From NCBI RefSeq assembly GCF_048569485.1, contig NC_134357.1, forward strand, positions 61,261,281-61,325,280: a DNA stretch of 64,000 nt, written 5' to 3'. Position numbers and translations under genes: made by a program. Shown one piece after another: positions 11,848 to 23,170 of the stretch (positions are counted from its first letter, which is position 1; the number at the start of each line of letters is the position of its first letter). The notes under the pieces were generated by a model. The model did no database searches, was not told the origin of the DNA, and was given only the letters and a program-made list of their open reading frames with translations. Source of the DNA: Anomaloglossus baeobatrachus. Its lineage: Eukaryota > Chordata > Amphibia > Anura > Aromobatidae.

Positions 11848-12368
11848 CAAGAAGGCTACCCTGCAGGTAGCGCTCACCTAGCATAGACAGAGAGATGCCT
11901 AGAGGGACGTGCACAGAGTGTCTACTCTCATGCATGAACCAAGAGGACTGAGCGCTGGGCGGCGTGTGTCAGGGTCTTATATAGACTCTGTGCCTCCTCC
12001 AAGATGGAGGACACCAGAGCCAATCCGCTGATAGATAGACAGCAATGACGTCACGCTGGCCTATCACCGAGCAAAGCGTCACAAGCACATGACCAGCGAC
12101 CAATCGGCATAGGTGTCAGAGACATGTGACCACGTGTCACAAGCACATGACCAGCGGCCAATCAGCTTAGAAGGTGTCAAGAGACATGTGACCTCGTGTC
12201 AGCGATGATGTCACCCGCACATGTGCAATGGCTCCAAGATAGGACTTAGTCTCCAGCGCTTGCACATGTGCAGTTGCAAGAAATCCAAACAGTCTCCAGT
12301 GCTCGCACATGTGCAGTAGCATGAAATCCGAACATAGTCTCCAGTGCCACAGCAACCGTAACAGGATC

Positions 12369-12770
12369 CTTTATACTATATGGAAGGCTATGTGGGGGCC
12401 ATTATAGTATTTGAAGAACTATATACGAGGGGGGGGGGAGGGACAAAGATACAAGCATGGGATTGGAATGTTTTGTGCTGAGGGAAAAAGGCTCTTTCCC
12501 TCAGCACCCAGCTTTCCCATGCTCTGCTGTACATCTCTCAGCACCCAGCTTTCACATGCTCTGATATAGGAAAGCTGGGTGCTGAGGGAATGATGTATAA
12601 CAGAGCATGGGAAAGCTGGGTGCCGAGGACAAGATGGATATCAGAACATGGGAAAGCTGTGTGCTGATAGAGGGATTTCAGATCATGGGAAACCTGGGTG
12701 CTGAGGGTAAGAGCCAAGTGTCAGCATCATTATCCTGTACCCCGAGTGTCAGTGTCATTATCCTGTACCC
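12369..12770 (+). repeat. Right-hand body of a hAT-like element
   Basis: Closely matches 53476-53910: the ACTATATACRAGG segment, alternating inverted CTCAGCACCCAGCTT / AAGCTGGGTGCTGAG motifs, then two copies of a TGTCAGYRTCATTATCCTGT motif. It is the continuation of the element broken by the LTR complex at 7096-12363. Confidence 0.75.
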
Positions 12771-12773
12771 TAA

Positions 12774-13303
12774 AGAGGGCTTTACACGCAACGACATCGC
12801 TAACGAGATGTCATTGGGGTCACAAAATTTGGGACGCACATCTGGCCTCGTTAGCGACATCTTTGCGTGTGACGCGTACACTCGACCGCTAACGATGCAA
12901 AATACTCACCAAATCGCTGATCGTTGACATATCATCCATTTCCCAAATGTGGTTGCTGATTTTGGACGTAGGTTGCTCGTTGTTTCTGAGGCAGCACACA
13001 TCGCTACGTGTGACACCCCAGGAACGACGAACAAGACCGTACCTGCATCCTCCAGCAACGAGGTGGCCGTGACTTTCATGCGGCTGCTCTCCACCCCTTC
13101 CACTTCTATTGGACACCTGCCATGTGACATCGCTGTGACGCAGCACGAACTGCCCCCTTAGAAAAGGGGCTGTTCGCTGGCCTCAGTGACATTAAGTATG
13201 TGTGACGGGCAGTAGCGTTTTTGTACGCCACGGGCAGCGATTTGCCCGTGACGCACAAACGACGGGGGCGGGTGCTTTCACTGGCATGTGTGTAAAGCAG
13301 CCT
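12774..13303. mobile_element. PIF/Harbinger-like MITE (family A)
   Basis: The ends are AGAGGGCTTTACACGC and, on the opposite strand, AGGCTGCTTTACAC. The left flank is TAA; the matching right TAA is restored once the adjacent element at 13306 is removed. The interior holds short palindromic CGCTAACGA and GACATCGCT motifs and no coding region. The 3-bp TWA duplication and terminal sequence point to PIF/Harbinger. Confidence 0.7.
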
Positions 13304-13305
13304 TA

Positions 13306-15307
13306 GGCTATGTGCACACAGTGCGTTTTTCTCGGCGTTTTTGCGCGTTTTTCGGGTGCGTTTTTGGCCTCAAAACTGCATGACTTTGCTTCCCCAGCAA
13401 AGTCTATGAGTTTTCATTTTTGCTGTCCCCACACAGCGTTTTTTTTCAGCTGCGTTTTTGTGGTGACCACAAAAACGCAGCATGTCAATTATTCCCGCGT
13501 TTTTCACTGCGCTTTTCATCCATTGAGTTCAATGGGATGTTGAAAGACGCAATGAGAAACGCAAATAGCTGCGTTTTGGTGCGTTTCTAAGACCAAAAAC
13601 GCAGCTATAAACGCAGGAGGTGGGTAGTAAAGTGACGTGTACAGGAAGAGGATTCCTTCTGTCAGTATATACAGAAGCGTGAATCCTCCCGGTACCGTCA
13701 CCGCCGCTTCCACCTCCCGTCCTGTGCATGAATGCTGCCGCGCGGCGCCATGTCTGGGCGGGAGGTGGAAGCGGCTGCGAAAACAAAAGTTAACAGTAGA
13801 AAAAAAAAAAAAAAGTTATACTCACCTGTCTGCAGACTCCCGGTGCTATGCCCGCTCCCATCTCCTCTCACGGTATCGCCACCCCCGCTCCGGCTGTGTG
13901 CAGACGGCCGGGAAAGCTGCGATGGATGCAGGACCTGGCGATGGATCACCTGATGCAGTCACCTGACGCATTAGCTGATCGTAAGTATCGCGGTGACGCG
14001 GGCGCCCGGCCGGTATCAGCGGATGCGTCAGGAGACTTCATCCCTGATTACCGGCAGCTGCTGCAGCGATCAGACAGGATCAGACTCCCGCCCCATCGCT
14101 GCAGGAGCTGCCGGTAATCAGCACATAAGTGAGTATTATTTTTTTTTTTTTTTTTTACACCGATGCATCAGCTGATTGTAAAAACGGCTTTTATACAATC
14201 AGCTGATGTGTGATGGGCTTCAGGCATTTGATCCTGACACATCATCTGATCGCTTTGCCTTCCAGCAAACCGATCAGATGATATTGGATCCGGATTGGAC
14301 GGCGCAGGACCCTGACCCAGGATTACTGCGGAGGGGGGTTTATTTCAATAAAGATGGAGTCACTAATTGTGTTGTGTTTTATTTCTAATAAAAATATTTT
14401 TCTGTGTGTTGTGTTTTTTTTTTGTCTTTACTAGAAATTCATGGTGGCCATGTCTAATATTGGCGTGACACCATGAATTTCGGGCTTAGGGCCAGCTGAT
14501 AATATACAGCTAGCCCTAACTCCATTATTACCTAGCTAGCCACCCGGCATCAGGGCAGCTAGAAGAGTTGGATACAGCGCCAGAAGATGGCGCTTCTATG
14601 AAAGCGCCATTTTCTGGGGTGGCTGCGGGACTGCAATTCACAGCAGGGGTGCCCAGAAAGCTTGGGCACCCTGCACTGTGGATTCCAATCCCCAGCTGCC
14701 TAGTTGTACCCGGCTGGACTCAAAAATTGGGCGAAGCTCACGTCATTTTTTTTTTAAATTATTTCATGAAATTCATGAAATAATTTAAAAAAAAAGGGCT
14801 TCCCTATATTTTTGGTTCCCAGCCGGGTACAAATAGGCAGCTGGGGGTTGGGGGCAGCCTGTACCTGCCTGCTGTACCCGGCTAGCATACAAAAATATGG
14901 CGAAGCCCACGTCATTTTTTTTGTTTTGGGGGGGCAAAGAAATCCTGCATACAGTCCTGGAAGGAGGATGCTGAGCCTTGTAGTTCGACAGCTGCTGTCT
15001 GCTCTCCTGCATACACTATTGGATGGAGGATGCTGAGCCTTGTAGTTCTGCAGCTGTCTGCTCTTCTGCATACACTAGTGGAGAATGAAGAACACATTGA
15101 AGAAGGAAATTACATCAGACCTTTTTTTTTTGTTCACTGATAAAAAACGCATAAGGACGCAGTGAGCAAAAACGCAGCAAAACAACGCACCAAATTGCGG
15201 CAAAACGCGTGCGTTTTTTGCCGTGTTTTTTCGACGCAGGTGCCTTTTTAGCAACCAAAAACGCACAAAAACGCAGCGTCAAAAAAACGCACTGTGTGCA
15301 CATAGCC
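13306..15307. mobile_element. 2.0-kb PIF/Harbinger-like element (family B), non-autonomous
   Basis: Ends GGCTATGTGCACACAGTGCG and its complement, flanked by TTA on both sides (13303-13305 and 15308-15310). The terminal repeats continue as GCGTTTTT-rich inverted stretches. The interior holds several palindromes, notably around 14700-14850 (TTATTTCATGAAATTCATGA core flanked by CCCAGCCGGGTAC-type arms). No transposase is readable. It was inserted at the edge of the family A MITE. Confidence 0.75.
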
Positions 15308-15310
15308 TTA

Positions 15311-15386
15311 AGTGTTGGTGTATGTGGAGGGGGGGCCCAGGTCCAAATTTTGCACCAGGGCCCATCAAACTCTAGTTACACCACTG
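15311..15386 (+). mobile_element. Right terminus of a hAT-like element
   Basis: Ends CTCTAGTTACACCACTG, the complement of the CAGTGGCGTAACTAGAG end at 2102 and the counterpart of the terminus at 53993. It closes the broken element whose body is 6319-7090 plus 12369-12770. The left end of that element is not present. The flank ATTATGAG has no match to the left flank of 2102, so 2102 is not its partner. Confidence 0.7.
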
Positions 15387-15585
15387 ATTATGAGGTTCTG
15401 CACCAACTAAGGTATGAGTTATGATTTGCAGCAGCTTTGATATATTATGAGGTTCTGCATAATCTGTGGTGTATGAGGTTCTGCAGCAGCTGAGGTTATG
15501 ACAGGTTGGAAGTCATCTGAGCTCTAATCTTCCAACACTTTGTAATCATGCAGGAAGTTAGACCAGATCAGGGCTGTATCCCTAA

Positions 15586-16134
15586 AGCCTGCTTTACACC
15601 TTACGATATCACATACGATATCGTATGCGATCGTACCCGCCCCCATCGTATGTGCGGCACGTTCAATTTGTTGACCGTGTCGCACAAACGATTATTTGCT
15701 GTCACACATACTTACCCTTCCATATGACCTCGATGTGGGCGGCGAACATCCACTTCCTGGAGTGGGAGGGACGTTCAGCGTCACAGCGACGTCACGCAGC
15801 ATTCGGCCAATAGAAGCGGAGATGAGCGGGACGTAAACATCCCACCCACCTCCTTCCTTCCGCATTGCCGGCGGGAGCCGCGGGACGCAGGTAAGATCTG
15901 TTCATCGTTCCCGGGGTGTCACACACTGCGATGTGTGGTACCTCGGGAACATTGAACAACCCGACGTGCAATTTTAAGGAAATGAACGACGTGTATGCGA
16001 TGAACGGTTTTACGTTCAATCGCAATCGCATGTAGCTGTCACACGCTACAACAACACTAACGATGCCGGATGTGCGTCACTTACGACGTGACCCCGCCGA
16101 CACATCGTTAGATTTGTTGTAGCGTGTAAAGCAG
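15586..16134. mobile_element. MITE, family A relative
   Basis: Begins AGCCTGCTTTACACC after TAA, ends GTGTAAAGCAG. Internal CGATATCGTATGCGATCG-type palindromes and a GGGTGTCACACACTGCGATG segment recur in 16727-17308. Non-coding; its right side abuts another MITE without a clean duplication. Confidence 0.65.
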
Positions 16135-16136
16135 AC

Positions 16137-16698
16137 AGACGTTTTTCACGGTTCATGCCACACATATGCTCTCCACGTGTTATCCGTGATAGCACATGTA
16201 GATCAGGCAATTATACTCCCCTGTCCAAGCACCTGCTGTCCCTGGTGCTGAAGTCTCCCGCGATGCTGTCTCCGGCCTCCGCTTTCTCCTCTCTGCAGCT
16301 ACTTCTGGATCGGCTGTGCTGTGCATAAATGCATATGCATGAGAATAATTAGCCGGCCAGGAAGCAGGAGAGAGCAGTGGCTGACGACAGCATCGCTCGA
16401 GACAGGTGAGTTTAAAAAGATTTTTTTTCCAATGTACATATTTTTTGGTACGCATTTCATGGATCACATCATAGTGTGGTCCGTATGACATCAGTGATGC
16501 CAGAAAAAAAAAACGGACATGTCTCCGTGCAGAAAATACAGACATGCATGTACGCGGCACGGAGACATGGTCAGTGAAAAATCACTCATGTGTGCACAAA
16601 CCCATTGATATCTAATAGGTCTGCATATATCCGTGATTCCGGTACATATAAAAACTGTCACATTTGTACCAGAATCACTGACATGTGAAAGAGGCCTA
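16137..16698. mobile_element. MITE, family C
   Basis: Related to 19714-20350 by its CGGACATGTCTCCGTG and AGAATCACTGACAT-GTGAAA segments and the GGCCTAA end. The left end is degraded where it meets the family A copy. Non-coding. Confidence 0.6.
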
Positions 16699-16726
16699 AA
16701 TCTCACATACAGGAGGACCGCCCTTA

Positions 16727-17308
16727 GGGCGGCTTTGCACACTACGACATCGCAGGTGCGATGTCAGTGGGGTCAAATCGAAAGTGACGCACATCCGGCG
16801 TCACTTGCGATGTCGTAGTGTGTAAATCCTAGATGATACGATTAACGAGCGTAAAAGCGTCGTTATCGTATCATTGGTGCATTCTCCGACATTTCCATAA
16901 TGCTCGTGCAGAGACAGGTACGATGTTGTTCCTCGTTCCTGCAGCACCACACATCGCTGTGTATGAAGCCGCAGGAGCGAGGAACATCTCCTACCTGCCT
17001 CCCGGCTGCAATGCGGAAGGAAGGAGGTGGGCGGGATGTTTACATCCTGCTCATCTCCGCCCCTCCGCTTTGATTGGCCGCCTGCCGTGTGATGTCGCTA
17101 TGATGCCGAATGACCCGCCCCCTTAGGAAGGAGGCGGGTCGCCGGCCAGAGCGACGGTCGCAGGGCAGGTGAGCACATGTGAAGCTGGCGTAGCGATAAT
17201 GTTCGCTACGCTAGCTATCACAAGATATCGTACCTGCGACGGGGGCGGGGACTATCGCGTGCGACATCGCAGCATCGGCTTGCGATGTCGCAAAGTGCAA
17301 AACCCGCC
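16727..17308. mobile_element. MITE, family A relative, with TTA duplication
   Basis: Ends GGGCGGCTTTGCACACTACG and a near complement ending AAAACCCGCC, both followed by TTA (16724-16726 and 17309-17311). The interior contains paired GACATCGCA / TGCGATGTC motifs. No coding region. Confidence 0.7.
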
Positions 17309-17311
17309 TTA

Positions 17312-18371
17312 GACTGAATGGTAAACAATCCCTATGAAAACTAATAACACCAACTTGGATTTAAAAAATAAACACTGTTGTAATATTGAATTAAGAAATA
17401 ATAATGAAAACATGGTAAAATAATTAACGTTGTAATATATTTTATCGGTGAAATCAGCTCCTTTCTCCACCAAAATTGATCTTTCATTCTTAATTCAACA
17501 GAAAAAAAGAAAATATTTTCAGTGAAGACAAACATTTTCATCACATAGAAAGAAGACAGACAGTAACAAGTTGATTGATTGCAAAAAAAAACCAAAAAAA
17601 CAACACAAACATTTCCTGCTCTACAGTCACTACTACATTGAGTTTCCAGGTCAACATAAATTTTGTGAAAGGTCTACTTTAATGAAATTGGTTTAATAGC
17701 AAATATAATTTGTAATTCACTTTTCTATTACACTTTAATTAACAAGCCCCTACTGTTTCCTTTCTAAGCTACATGCCATTTTTTATTTTTTTTTACCTTC
17801 CTCCATTTTCATAATGATTTGAGAATCTCAATTGCATGCTTACAAACTGGGCTTCATCAGGAGCAGAGACTGCAGTCACTGCTACAGCCTCTGTCCCCAC
17901 CCTGCAACAAAGCGACATCAGTGAAGTTAGTTTTAAGGGTTGATCTAGTCTACTGAGCATGCACAAGTTGTTAATCCCAATGGATGTAAAGTAGGATCTT
18001 ATCACTGTGCAATATTCTTTTTAATGCGCAGTGATAGTGCACCCCCTCATCTGTTCTATTGAGAAGTGATGAGCCAGCAAGAGAGTGCACTGTCAGTGCG
18101 CATTGTAAGGAAAGAATGCCGGGAGCAGAGACCAGCCCTGCCCCTGAAAGTGACGTCTGTAAAGCAGGAACTCGCCCAGCCCCTAAAACTGGTGTCCCAT
18201 AGGGACTTTATAATTAGAAATATTTTAGAAAAGTGATTACAATATTAAATAGACCTTTAGGGTAAAAATCAATGTTTGTTTAAAGGGGTGGTACAAAAAC
18301 GGAGTATGAAAGAAAAAAAAAATAGAACACTTAACAGTAAATTATGTGCATTAATAGTCCAGACAGAATAT
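17312..18371 (-). other. 3' flank and probable 3' UTR of the Ventx gene
   Basis: No gene of its own. On the minus strand an AATAAA sits at 17787-17782, about 590 bp past the Ventx stop, and is the first clear poly(A) signal I find. That makes a 3' UTR of roughly 600 bp likely but unproven. The rest is AT-rich and apparently unique. Confidence 0.45.
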
Positions 18372-18707
18372 TTAATATGGTTTGAAGTTGTGGCTCATTG
18401 GATCATTAAATCTTGGATGTACCAGCAAGGAAGGGCACGGAAGAGACCCAATATTTGGTGGGGTAATAGGTGCAGCATGGAATGGAGGCCTCACCACCGC
18501 TGTTGGTAGTGATGCAGCCATATAGGGATGGAGTGGTGCCATAGGAGCCATAGGTAAGGTCAGTTCTGATCGTGCAAAGATATTTGATGCCGGAAAGTCT
18601 GAGGAATTGTAATAAGGAAAGCACACTCCAGAGAAGACAGCTTCATATCTTGCATCTTTACTTTGTCGCTTGTACTTCATCCTTCGATTCTGAAACCAGG
18701 TTTTAAT
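18372..18707 (-). CDS. ventx: Ventx-family homeobox gene, exon 3 (homeodomain helix 3 and C-terminus)
   Basis: Follows a good acceptor (TTCTGTTTTAG) at 18708 and begins IKTWFQNRRMKYKRQ, the recognition helix. Thr at homeodomain position 47 (KTWFQNRR) is the signature of the Vent/Vox class; most homeodomains have Val or Ile there. The exon gives 111 residues ending HNFKPY before TAA. Beyond the homeodomain the tail is rich in Pro, Met and Ala (LPMAPMAPLHPYMAASL) with no other domain, as in other Ventx proteins, whose tails are poorly conserved. In frogs and fish these proteins are BMP-induced nuclear repressors that hold ventral mesoderm fate and restrain organizer genes. Which paralogue this is cannot be settled by eye. 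Confidence 0.92.
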   Translation of the reverse strand: MKTWFQNRRMKYKRQSKDARYEAVFSGVCFPYYNSSDFPASNIFARSELTLPMAPMAPLHPYMAASLPTAVVRPPFHAAPITPPNIGSLPCPSLLVHPRFNDPMSHNFKPY

Positions 18708-18856
18708 CTAAAACAGAATAAGAAGATATAAGTATGTTGTGATGTCAGAAAATGGACCTTCTAAAGGCACTTATTGCAACCTATGAACCCCCTATACCAC
18801 CACCACTGGAAAAACTTAGAACATTCAAACTAACCAAATATTGTTAAAAAGCCTAC
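18708..18856 (-). other. Ventx intron 2 (149 bp)
   Basis: GT-AG intron read on the minus strand: donor CAA|GTAGGC, acceptor TTTTAG|ATT. It splits the homeodomain between residues 44 and 45 in phase 0. Its small size is in sharp contrast with intron 1. Confidence 0.9.
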
Positions 18857-19116
18857 TTGGGTCTCCGATAGATGCAGCAGCCCGGACAGATGCCTCTTCT
18901 CAATGGCCCCAATGTACTGGTTATTTTTGAAGCTCTTCTCAAGCTCCTCCAGCTGCTCAGTAGTGAACTTAGTTCTGGGTCTGGATGTGGACTCCTCCTC
19001 TGACATGGACCCCGGGCTTCTCATACTGTCAGAGTCAGATAGCGGACTTCTATCTAGGACTGGAGTTGTGGTTTGGGAAGATACATCTTGAAGTGCTCTT
19101 CTAGAGGTGGGAGAGC
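18857..19116 (-). CDS. ventx: Ventx-family homeobox gene, exon 2 (Ser-rich linker and homeodomain helices 1-2)
   Basis: After a poly-pyrimidine acceptor (T-run then CAG at 19117-19119) the exon starts with two bases, GC, that complete the Gly codon begun in exon 1. It then encodes 86 residues. The first ~40 form a Ser/Asp/Glu-rich stretch (SPLSDSDSMRSPGSMSEEES), a likely phosphorylation-rich region. Regulated turnover through such a region is known for Xenopus Ventx2/Xom; the same here is inference. Residues ~155-198 of the joined protein are the homeodomain N-terminal arm and helices 1-2 (RPRTKFTTEQLEELEKSF). The exon ends ...HLSETQ. Read alone it would run on into the intron; the splice to exon 3 restores ETQ-IKTWF. 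Confidence 0.93.
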
Positions 19117-19149
19117 CTGAAAAAAAAAAAATTCAGTTACTTAACAGGT

Positions 19150-19700
19150 ATATTATGTAACAGGTTTAAAAACCTATCAGCTGATAGCTGGGGTGGATTT
19201 TGATAGTGATTCCCGTTTCCCTGCCTATCCATCCTCCCCCTATCTGTTAGTAACTAAGTAGCTAAAAGGACCTGTGCTGATGTCATACCCATGTGACCAG
19301 AAGGGGCGGGACCTCAGTCAACATAGTTGATACCAGGAAGCAACATTAGTTTTCTGTTGGCCGAGGCCCTGCCCCTTCTGGTCACATGGGTATGACATCA
19401 GCACAGGTTCTTCTAGCTACTTAGTAAAACCATTCTATAATAAAATTAGCATAAATGACAGATAAGGGGAGGACCAACAGGCGGGGGTGTGGGAATCACT
19501 ATGAATACCCCCCAGATATTATCTGATCCACAGCTGCTGTCAATCAAAAAGCTGCTCATTTTACAAACTTTATTTGCTTGTGTTTTAAAACCTGTACATC
19601 CTAGCTGACCACTAAAGGTATGTATAGAATCAGCATGATAGCGCCAGTATAGCACTGGCTTTAGGTTATATAGGAAAATCCTGGGGATTGGTGCACTTTA
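19150..19700. repeat. Fold-back repeat beside Ventx exon 2
   Basis: Contains a long inverted repeat. The arm around 19255-19325 (GTGCTGATGTCATACCCATG and CCAGAAGGGGCGGG) is mirrored at about 19360-19430. It continues with the AAAGGTATGTATAGAATCAG segment also found at 1490. It begins about 35 bp upstream of exon 2's acceptor in transcript order. Non-coding. Confidence 0.75.
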
Positions 19701-19713
19701 ATGCAGTCTCTAA

Positions 19714-20350
19714 GGCCTGTTTCACACGTCAGTGATTCTGGTACGTTTGTGCTTTCTTTTTCTACGTACCAGAATCACTGACATACGCAGACCCATTACA
19801 ATCAATGGGTCTGCTCACACATCAGTGATTTTTCACTGAATGTGTCTCCGTGCGGCGTACACGCGTGTCCGTGATTGCCGCACGGAAACATGTCCACTTT
19901 TTTCTGGCATCACTGATGTCCCACAGACCACGCAGTGGTGTGATCCGTGAAACACGTGCCAGAAAAAAACGTGCATATAAAATAAAAATCATTTTTACTC
20001 ACCTGGCTTCAGCCGCGCTCTGTGTAGCCTGTTCTGCCTGCTGCTTCTGAGCCGGCTCATTACTGCCGTGCATATTCATGAATACACGACACAGCTCGAC
20101 CCGGAAGCAGCTGCTGTGGGGGTCAGCCCCGGCCGGATGCTGCACCGCGGGAGCATTCAGCACCATGGAGAGCAGGAGCGCGCACAGGTGAGTTAATCTC
20201 TATGTGCAATCACGGACCACGGAGAACGGAGCCCAGATTGCACTTAGACAACCCACGTGTGCCATGAATCACGGCACACGGAGGGACATGTGCATGTTTT
20301 ACACGTCAGTGAAGAACGTCTGTGTTTTTCACCGACGTGTGAAACGGGCC
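19714..20350. mobile_element. MITE, family C, with perfect TAA duplication
   Basis: Terminal repeats GGCCTGTTTCACACGTCAG and GGCCCGTTTCACACGTCGG (opposite strand), flanked by TAA (19711-19713 and 20351-20353). The interior is non-coding. Termini and 3-bp duplication fit PIF/Harbinger. Confidence 0.8.
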
Positions 20351-20353
20351 TAA

Positions 20354-20784
20354 GAGGGATATGAGTGGACCTGAACTTCTGTGCTGTACAATGGTCATAG
20401 TAACGACTAGGAGGCTGCAACAGGAAGCAAAATGGGAGTAATTGCCCAGAAATCAAATGTGCATAGGGAAGAAAAAAAAAATAAATAAAAAGGACGCATG
20501 ATCCCCCCCATTTTTGATAACCAGTGCAGGTAAACCAGACAGACGGCTGCAGCCTGCAGCTGTCTGCTTTACCTTGGCTGGTTATCCAAAACAGAGTGGA
20601 TCCCACGCCATTTATTTTTTATTACTTTAATGACTTTGAGAGTAAATTGACAGCTGGCATCAAGCTCAGGGCTTAGATAATGGATAGATGTCTGTCTGTC
20701 AGACACCCTCATAATTACTAACCCGGTAAGAATACAGTTAAAAAAAAAGGGGGGGAAAAAAGAATATATGTATAGTTCATTTTA
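20354..20784. other. No gene seen
   Basis: Low-complexity A-rich runs and a CTGCAGCCTGCAGCTGTCTG palindromic patch near 20540-20570 that resembles a segment at 21330-21350. Probably old transposon debris; nothing coding. Confidence 0.45.
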
Positions 20785-21080
20785 ATAAAGACTCAACCCC
20801 AATTCCTCTTTCACCAATTTATTAATTAAAAGAAATCTTCACGGTTCCGATGTAATCCAGGATGCCCATCAATTCTTATGGTGCTTCGTTCTGAGAATAA
20901 GACTCCATAAGTCACTCCCGGACCCCGGTCAGCGGCATAAATGGAATTTCTCACAAGAGGTTTGAGAATGCGTCATTCAATAGGAGTCGCGGGACACAAT
21001 ACCATTGGATTACGGCAGAACTTAAAGGATTTATTTTTAATTAATAAATTGGTAAATGAGGAAGTGTGGTGGAGTCTTTA
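20785..21080. repeat. Fold-back element, ~296 bp
   Basis: Long imperfect inverted repeat: TAAAGACTCAACCCCAATTC with TTTATTAATTAAAA on the left, the complement on the right (AATTAATAAATTGG, GGTGGAGTCTTTA). Non-coding MITE-like structure. Confidence 0.65.
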
Positions 21081-22120
21081 TTTAAATAAAAAGTAGTGTG
21101 TTTGTGTTTTAGAACTCTACATTTGCTGGGTTAGTAATGGGGGTGTAAGATAGATGCCTTTTAATTACCCCAGCCAGCTGACATCAATCTCAAAAGTATG
21201 ACCCAGATTGCCACTGCACTAGGGGAACTGGGAAGATGGATGCACCGCTTCTAGGGCAGCTGCAGGCTGCTATTTTTAGGCTGGGAGGGGCCAAATTCTT
21301 ATGCTGGGAAGGCCCATGGTGATTCCAGCCCACAGCTGTCCATTCTACCTGCACTGGTTATCAAAAATAGACAGGAGCTCACATAATTTTTTTTTAAATC
21401 CCCCCCTTAATTTTTTCCAGCAGCATACAGGCATCTTCCATATACAATAAAGCTTGCTGTTTGTCTAGCAACAAACTTTATTAGCATACGAACAGCACCC
21501 AAACTAGGACACAAAATTAAAAAAAAAATTAAAAAAATACCCGGTTTCCGGTACAAAACCCCAAATTTTACCATTCGGGTTCGCTCATCCTAGTATTTAG
21601 AGTTGTTATTTTGGGACAGTAAAGTCACAGAATTCAGAAAATTGCAACTGTTTATTCTCTGTTAGATTCACACAATCTATATAATCTGAAGATTAATCCT
21701 ACTACTTCCACAGTTTGTAAACGTAATGTACTTTGCCTATACATTTACAATGCACCCACATGTAATGTAGCAGAGCTGAATTTGTTATGCAACTGTTGTT
21801 TCTTCACTGTGATTGAGAGTTTTGTTAAGGCAACAACTACAGACATGTTACTAAAAAGCTTTTAGCATCTGTGCATCAGTACTGACTAATAATAATGGTG
21901 CTACCATATCTGGGAAACAAGGATGTTTGATAACAAGATCCCTAAAGGAATTTACAGGCAGCAGACCATGGTCTAAAGTTAATATTAGCATAAAGTTAAT
22001 GTTACTTTTTATCTTTGTCAGACATAAACATAAAGGGAACTGGACGTGTAAAAAAAAATGCTATTATAAAAAAGAAGTCCTCCCATCCAATTTTAGTTTA
22101 TTTTTTCATTTCAATACTTA
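21081..22120. other. No gene seen
   Basis: AT-rich intronic sequence, apparently without coding potential or internal repeats apart from a degraded copy of the 20540 patch. Confidence 0.45.
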
Positions 22121-22121
22121 C

Positions 22122-22125
22122 CTAT

Positions 22126-22159
<34 letters not shown>

Positions 22160-22175
22160 AATATACAGTATATAT
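22122..22175. repeat. (AT)n / (AC)n microsatellite
   Basis: Runs of TA dinucleotides, then CA dinucleotides, then a shorter TA run. Confidence 0.9.
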
Positions 22176-23100
22176 ATTCCCCCTACGACTGCGCTCCCCG
22201 GTGTCCAGCAATGTCATTAAAATTAGATAGTCACGGTTGTGGAGATGTCACTAAGAAGCGAAGCAGAACAGCTCTGGACACTGGAGAGCAGCGGTAGTGA
22301 GTATATTAAAAAGAACCTGTCGTCATGATTTAACATGGCAATAATGGGGCCATTTTACTAATGTATGATTACCTTTAGTGCATAAATCCGCAGCCTGGTT
22401 CATTATAGAACTATTGGTACAGTATGCTTTTTGTGCTTTGGGACGGGACTGGGTGGAGGCTTTAGCTTTGCAGCGGCCCCACCGCATTTGTGCAAGCCTC
22501 TTTTTTTTAAATTTATGCTCTAGCAAGGGCGGCACTTGCACACATTCATCTCCCTGGGGGCTTCAGCAAAAAGGTGCTTGTTGGCGACACATGCACAAAT
22601 TAAAATTGTTGTTGAGTGGAAGCCTGAATCTGCCTGTGCGGAGAAGACCGTTAGATGTCAATGTGCGCCTGCAGTGACATTTTGCTAAAGACCCCAAGAA
22701 GATGAATGTGCAAAAGTGCAAAATAAAAAAAATAACAAACCAAAACAAAAAAAAAAAAAGAACCCACAAAAATGCTCATACAAATATGATGGGGCGTGGC
22801 AGGGCCTTAGGCCTGATGCACAAAAAGGATAATGCACCAACATTTCTAGAATAAATTAGGTTATGTTCACACAGGGAGTTTTTGCAGCATTTTTTTTCCT
22901 GACCAAAACCTGATCTTGTGGCAGGAGGTCTCCTGGGAGTCATCTGTGGTTTTGGTCCATTATTTGGTGCGTTTTTAGTGGGTTTTTTTATATTGTGGGT
23001 GGTTTTCAGTGCAAAACTATGGAAAAAAAAACCACTGCAAAGAAATGACATGTTCATTCTTTGCGTAACACTACAAAAACGCAGAAGGTTGACAAAACAG
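22176..23100. other. No gene; truncated MITE at 22860-23100
   Basis: No coding signal. From 22860 a GGTTATGTTCACACAGGGAG end resembles the family B terminus, but the partner end is missing. The stretch runs into a TG microsatellite. Confidence 0.45.
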
Positions 23101-23110
23101 TCAGGAAAAG

Positions 23111-23114
23111 TGTG

Positions 23115-23170
<56 letters not shown>
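23111..23170. repeat. (TG)n microsatellite, target of two insertions
   Basis: TG dinucleotides interrupted by TATATG. The LTR element at 23167 is inserted in it: TG repeats resume at 28551 after the 3' LTR. The hAT-like element follows a few bases later and is again flanked by TG repeats at 53994. Confidence 0.85.

Larger units (their letters stand above)
7096..12363. mobile_element. Outer solo LTR with two nested LTR insertions
   Basis: The ends are TGTTACGG and CCGTAACA, and the 5-bp duplication GGATC flanks both sides (7091-7095 and 12364-12368). The counterpart site in the related element near 53470-53485 is uninterrupted and has a single copy of the equivalent bases. Removing the inner insertions (7264-8516 and 9149-11847 with their duplications) leaves about 1.3 kb, consistent with a solo LTR. 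It carries an AATAAA near 8678 and internal ~130-bp imperfect repeats (about 8760-9000) built on CTAGTGGTGC and CTAGTGTGCGAGGA motifs. Fossil, non-coding. Confidence 0.85.

Noticed and set aside
2102-15386. A single 13-kb hAT-like element from 2102 to 15386
   Set aside because: The subterminal sequences match each other as inverted copies, but the flanking 8-mers differ completely, and 5465 provides a better right end for 2102.
18276-18509. Plus-strand ORF over Ventx exon 3
   Set aside because: Antisense shadow of a well-supported homeobox exon.
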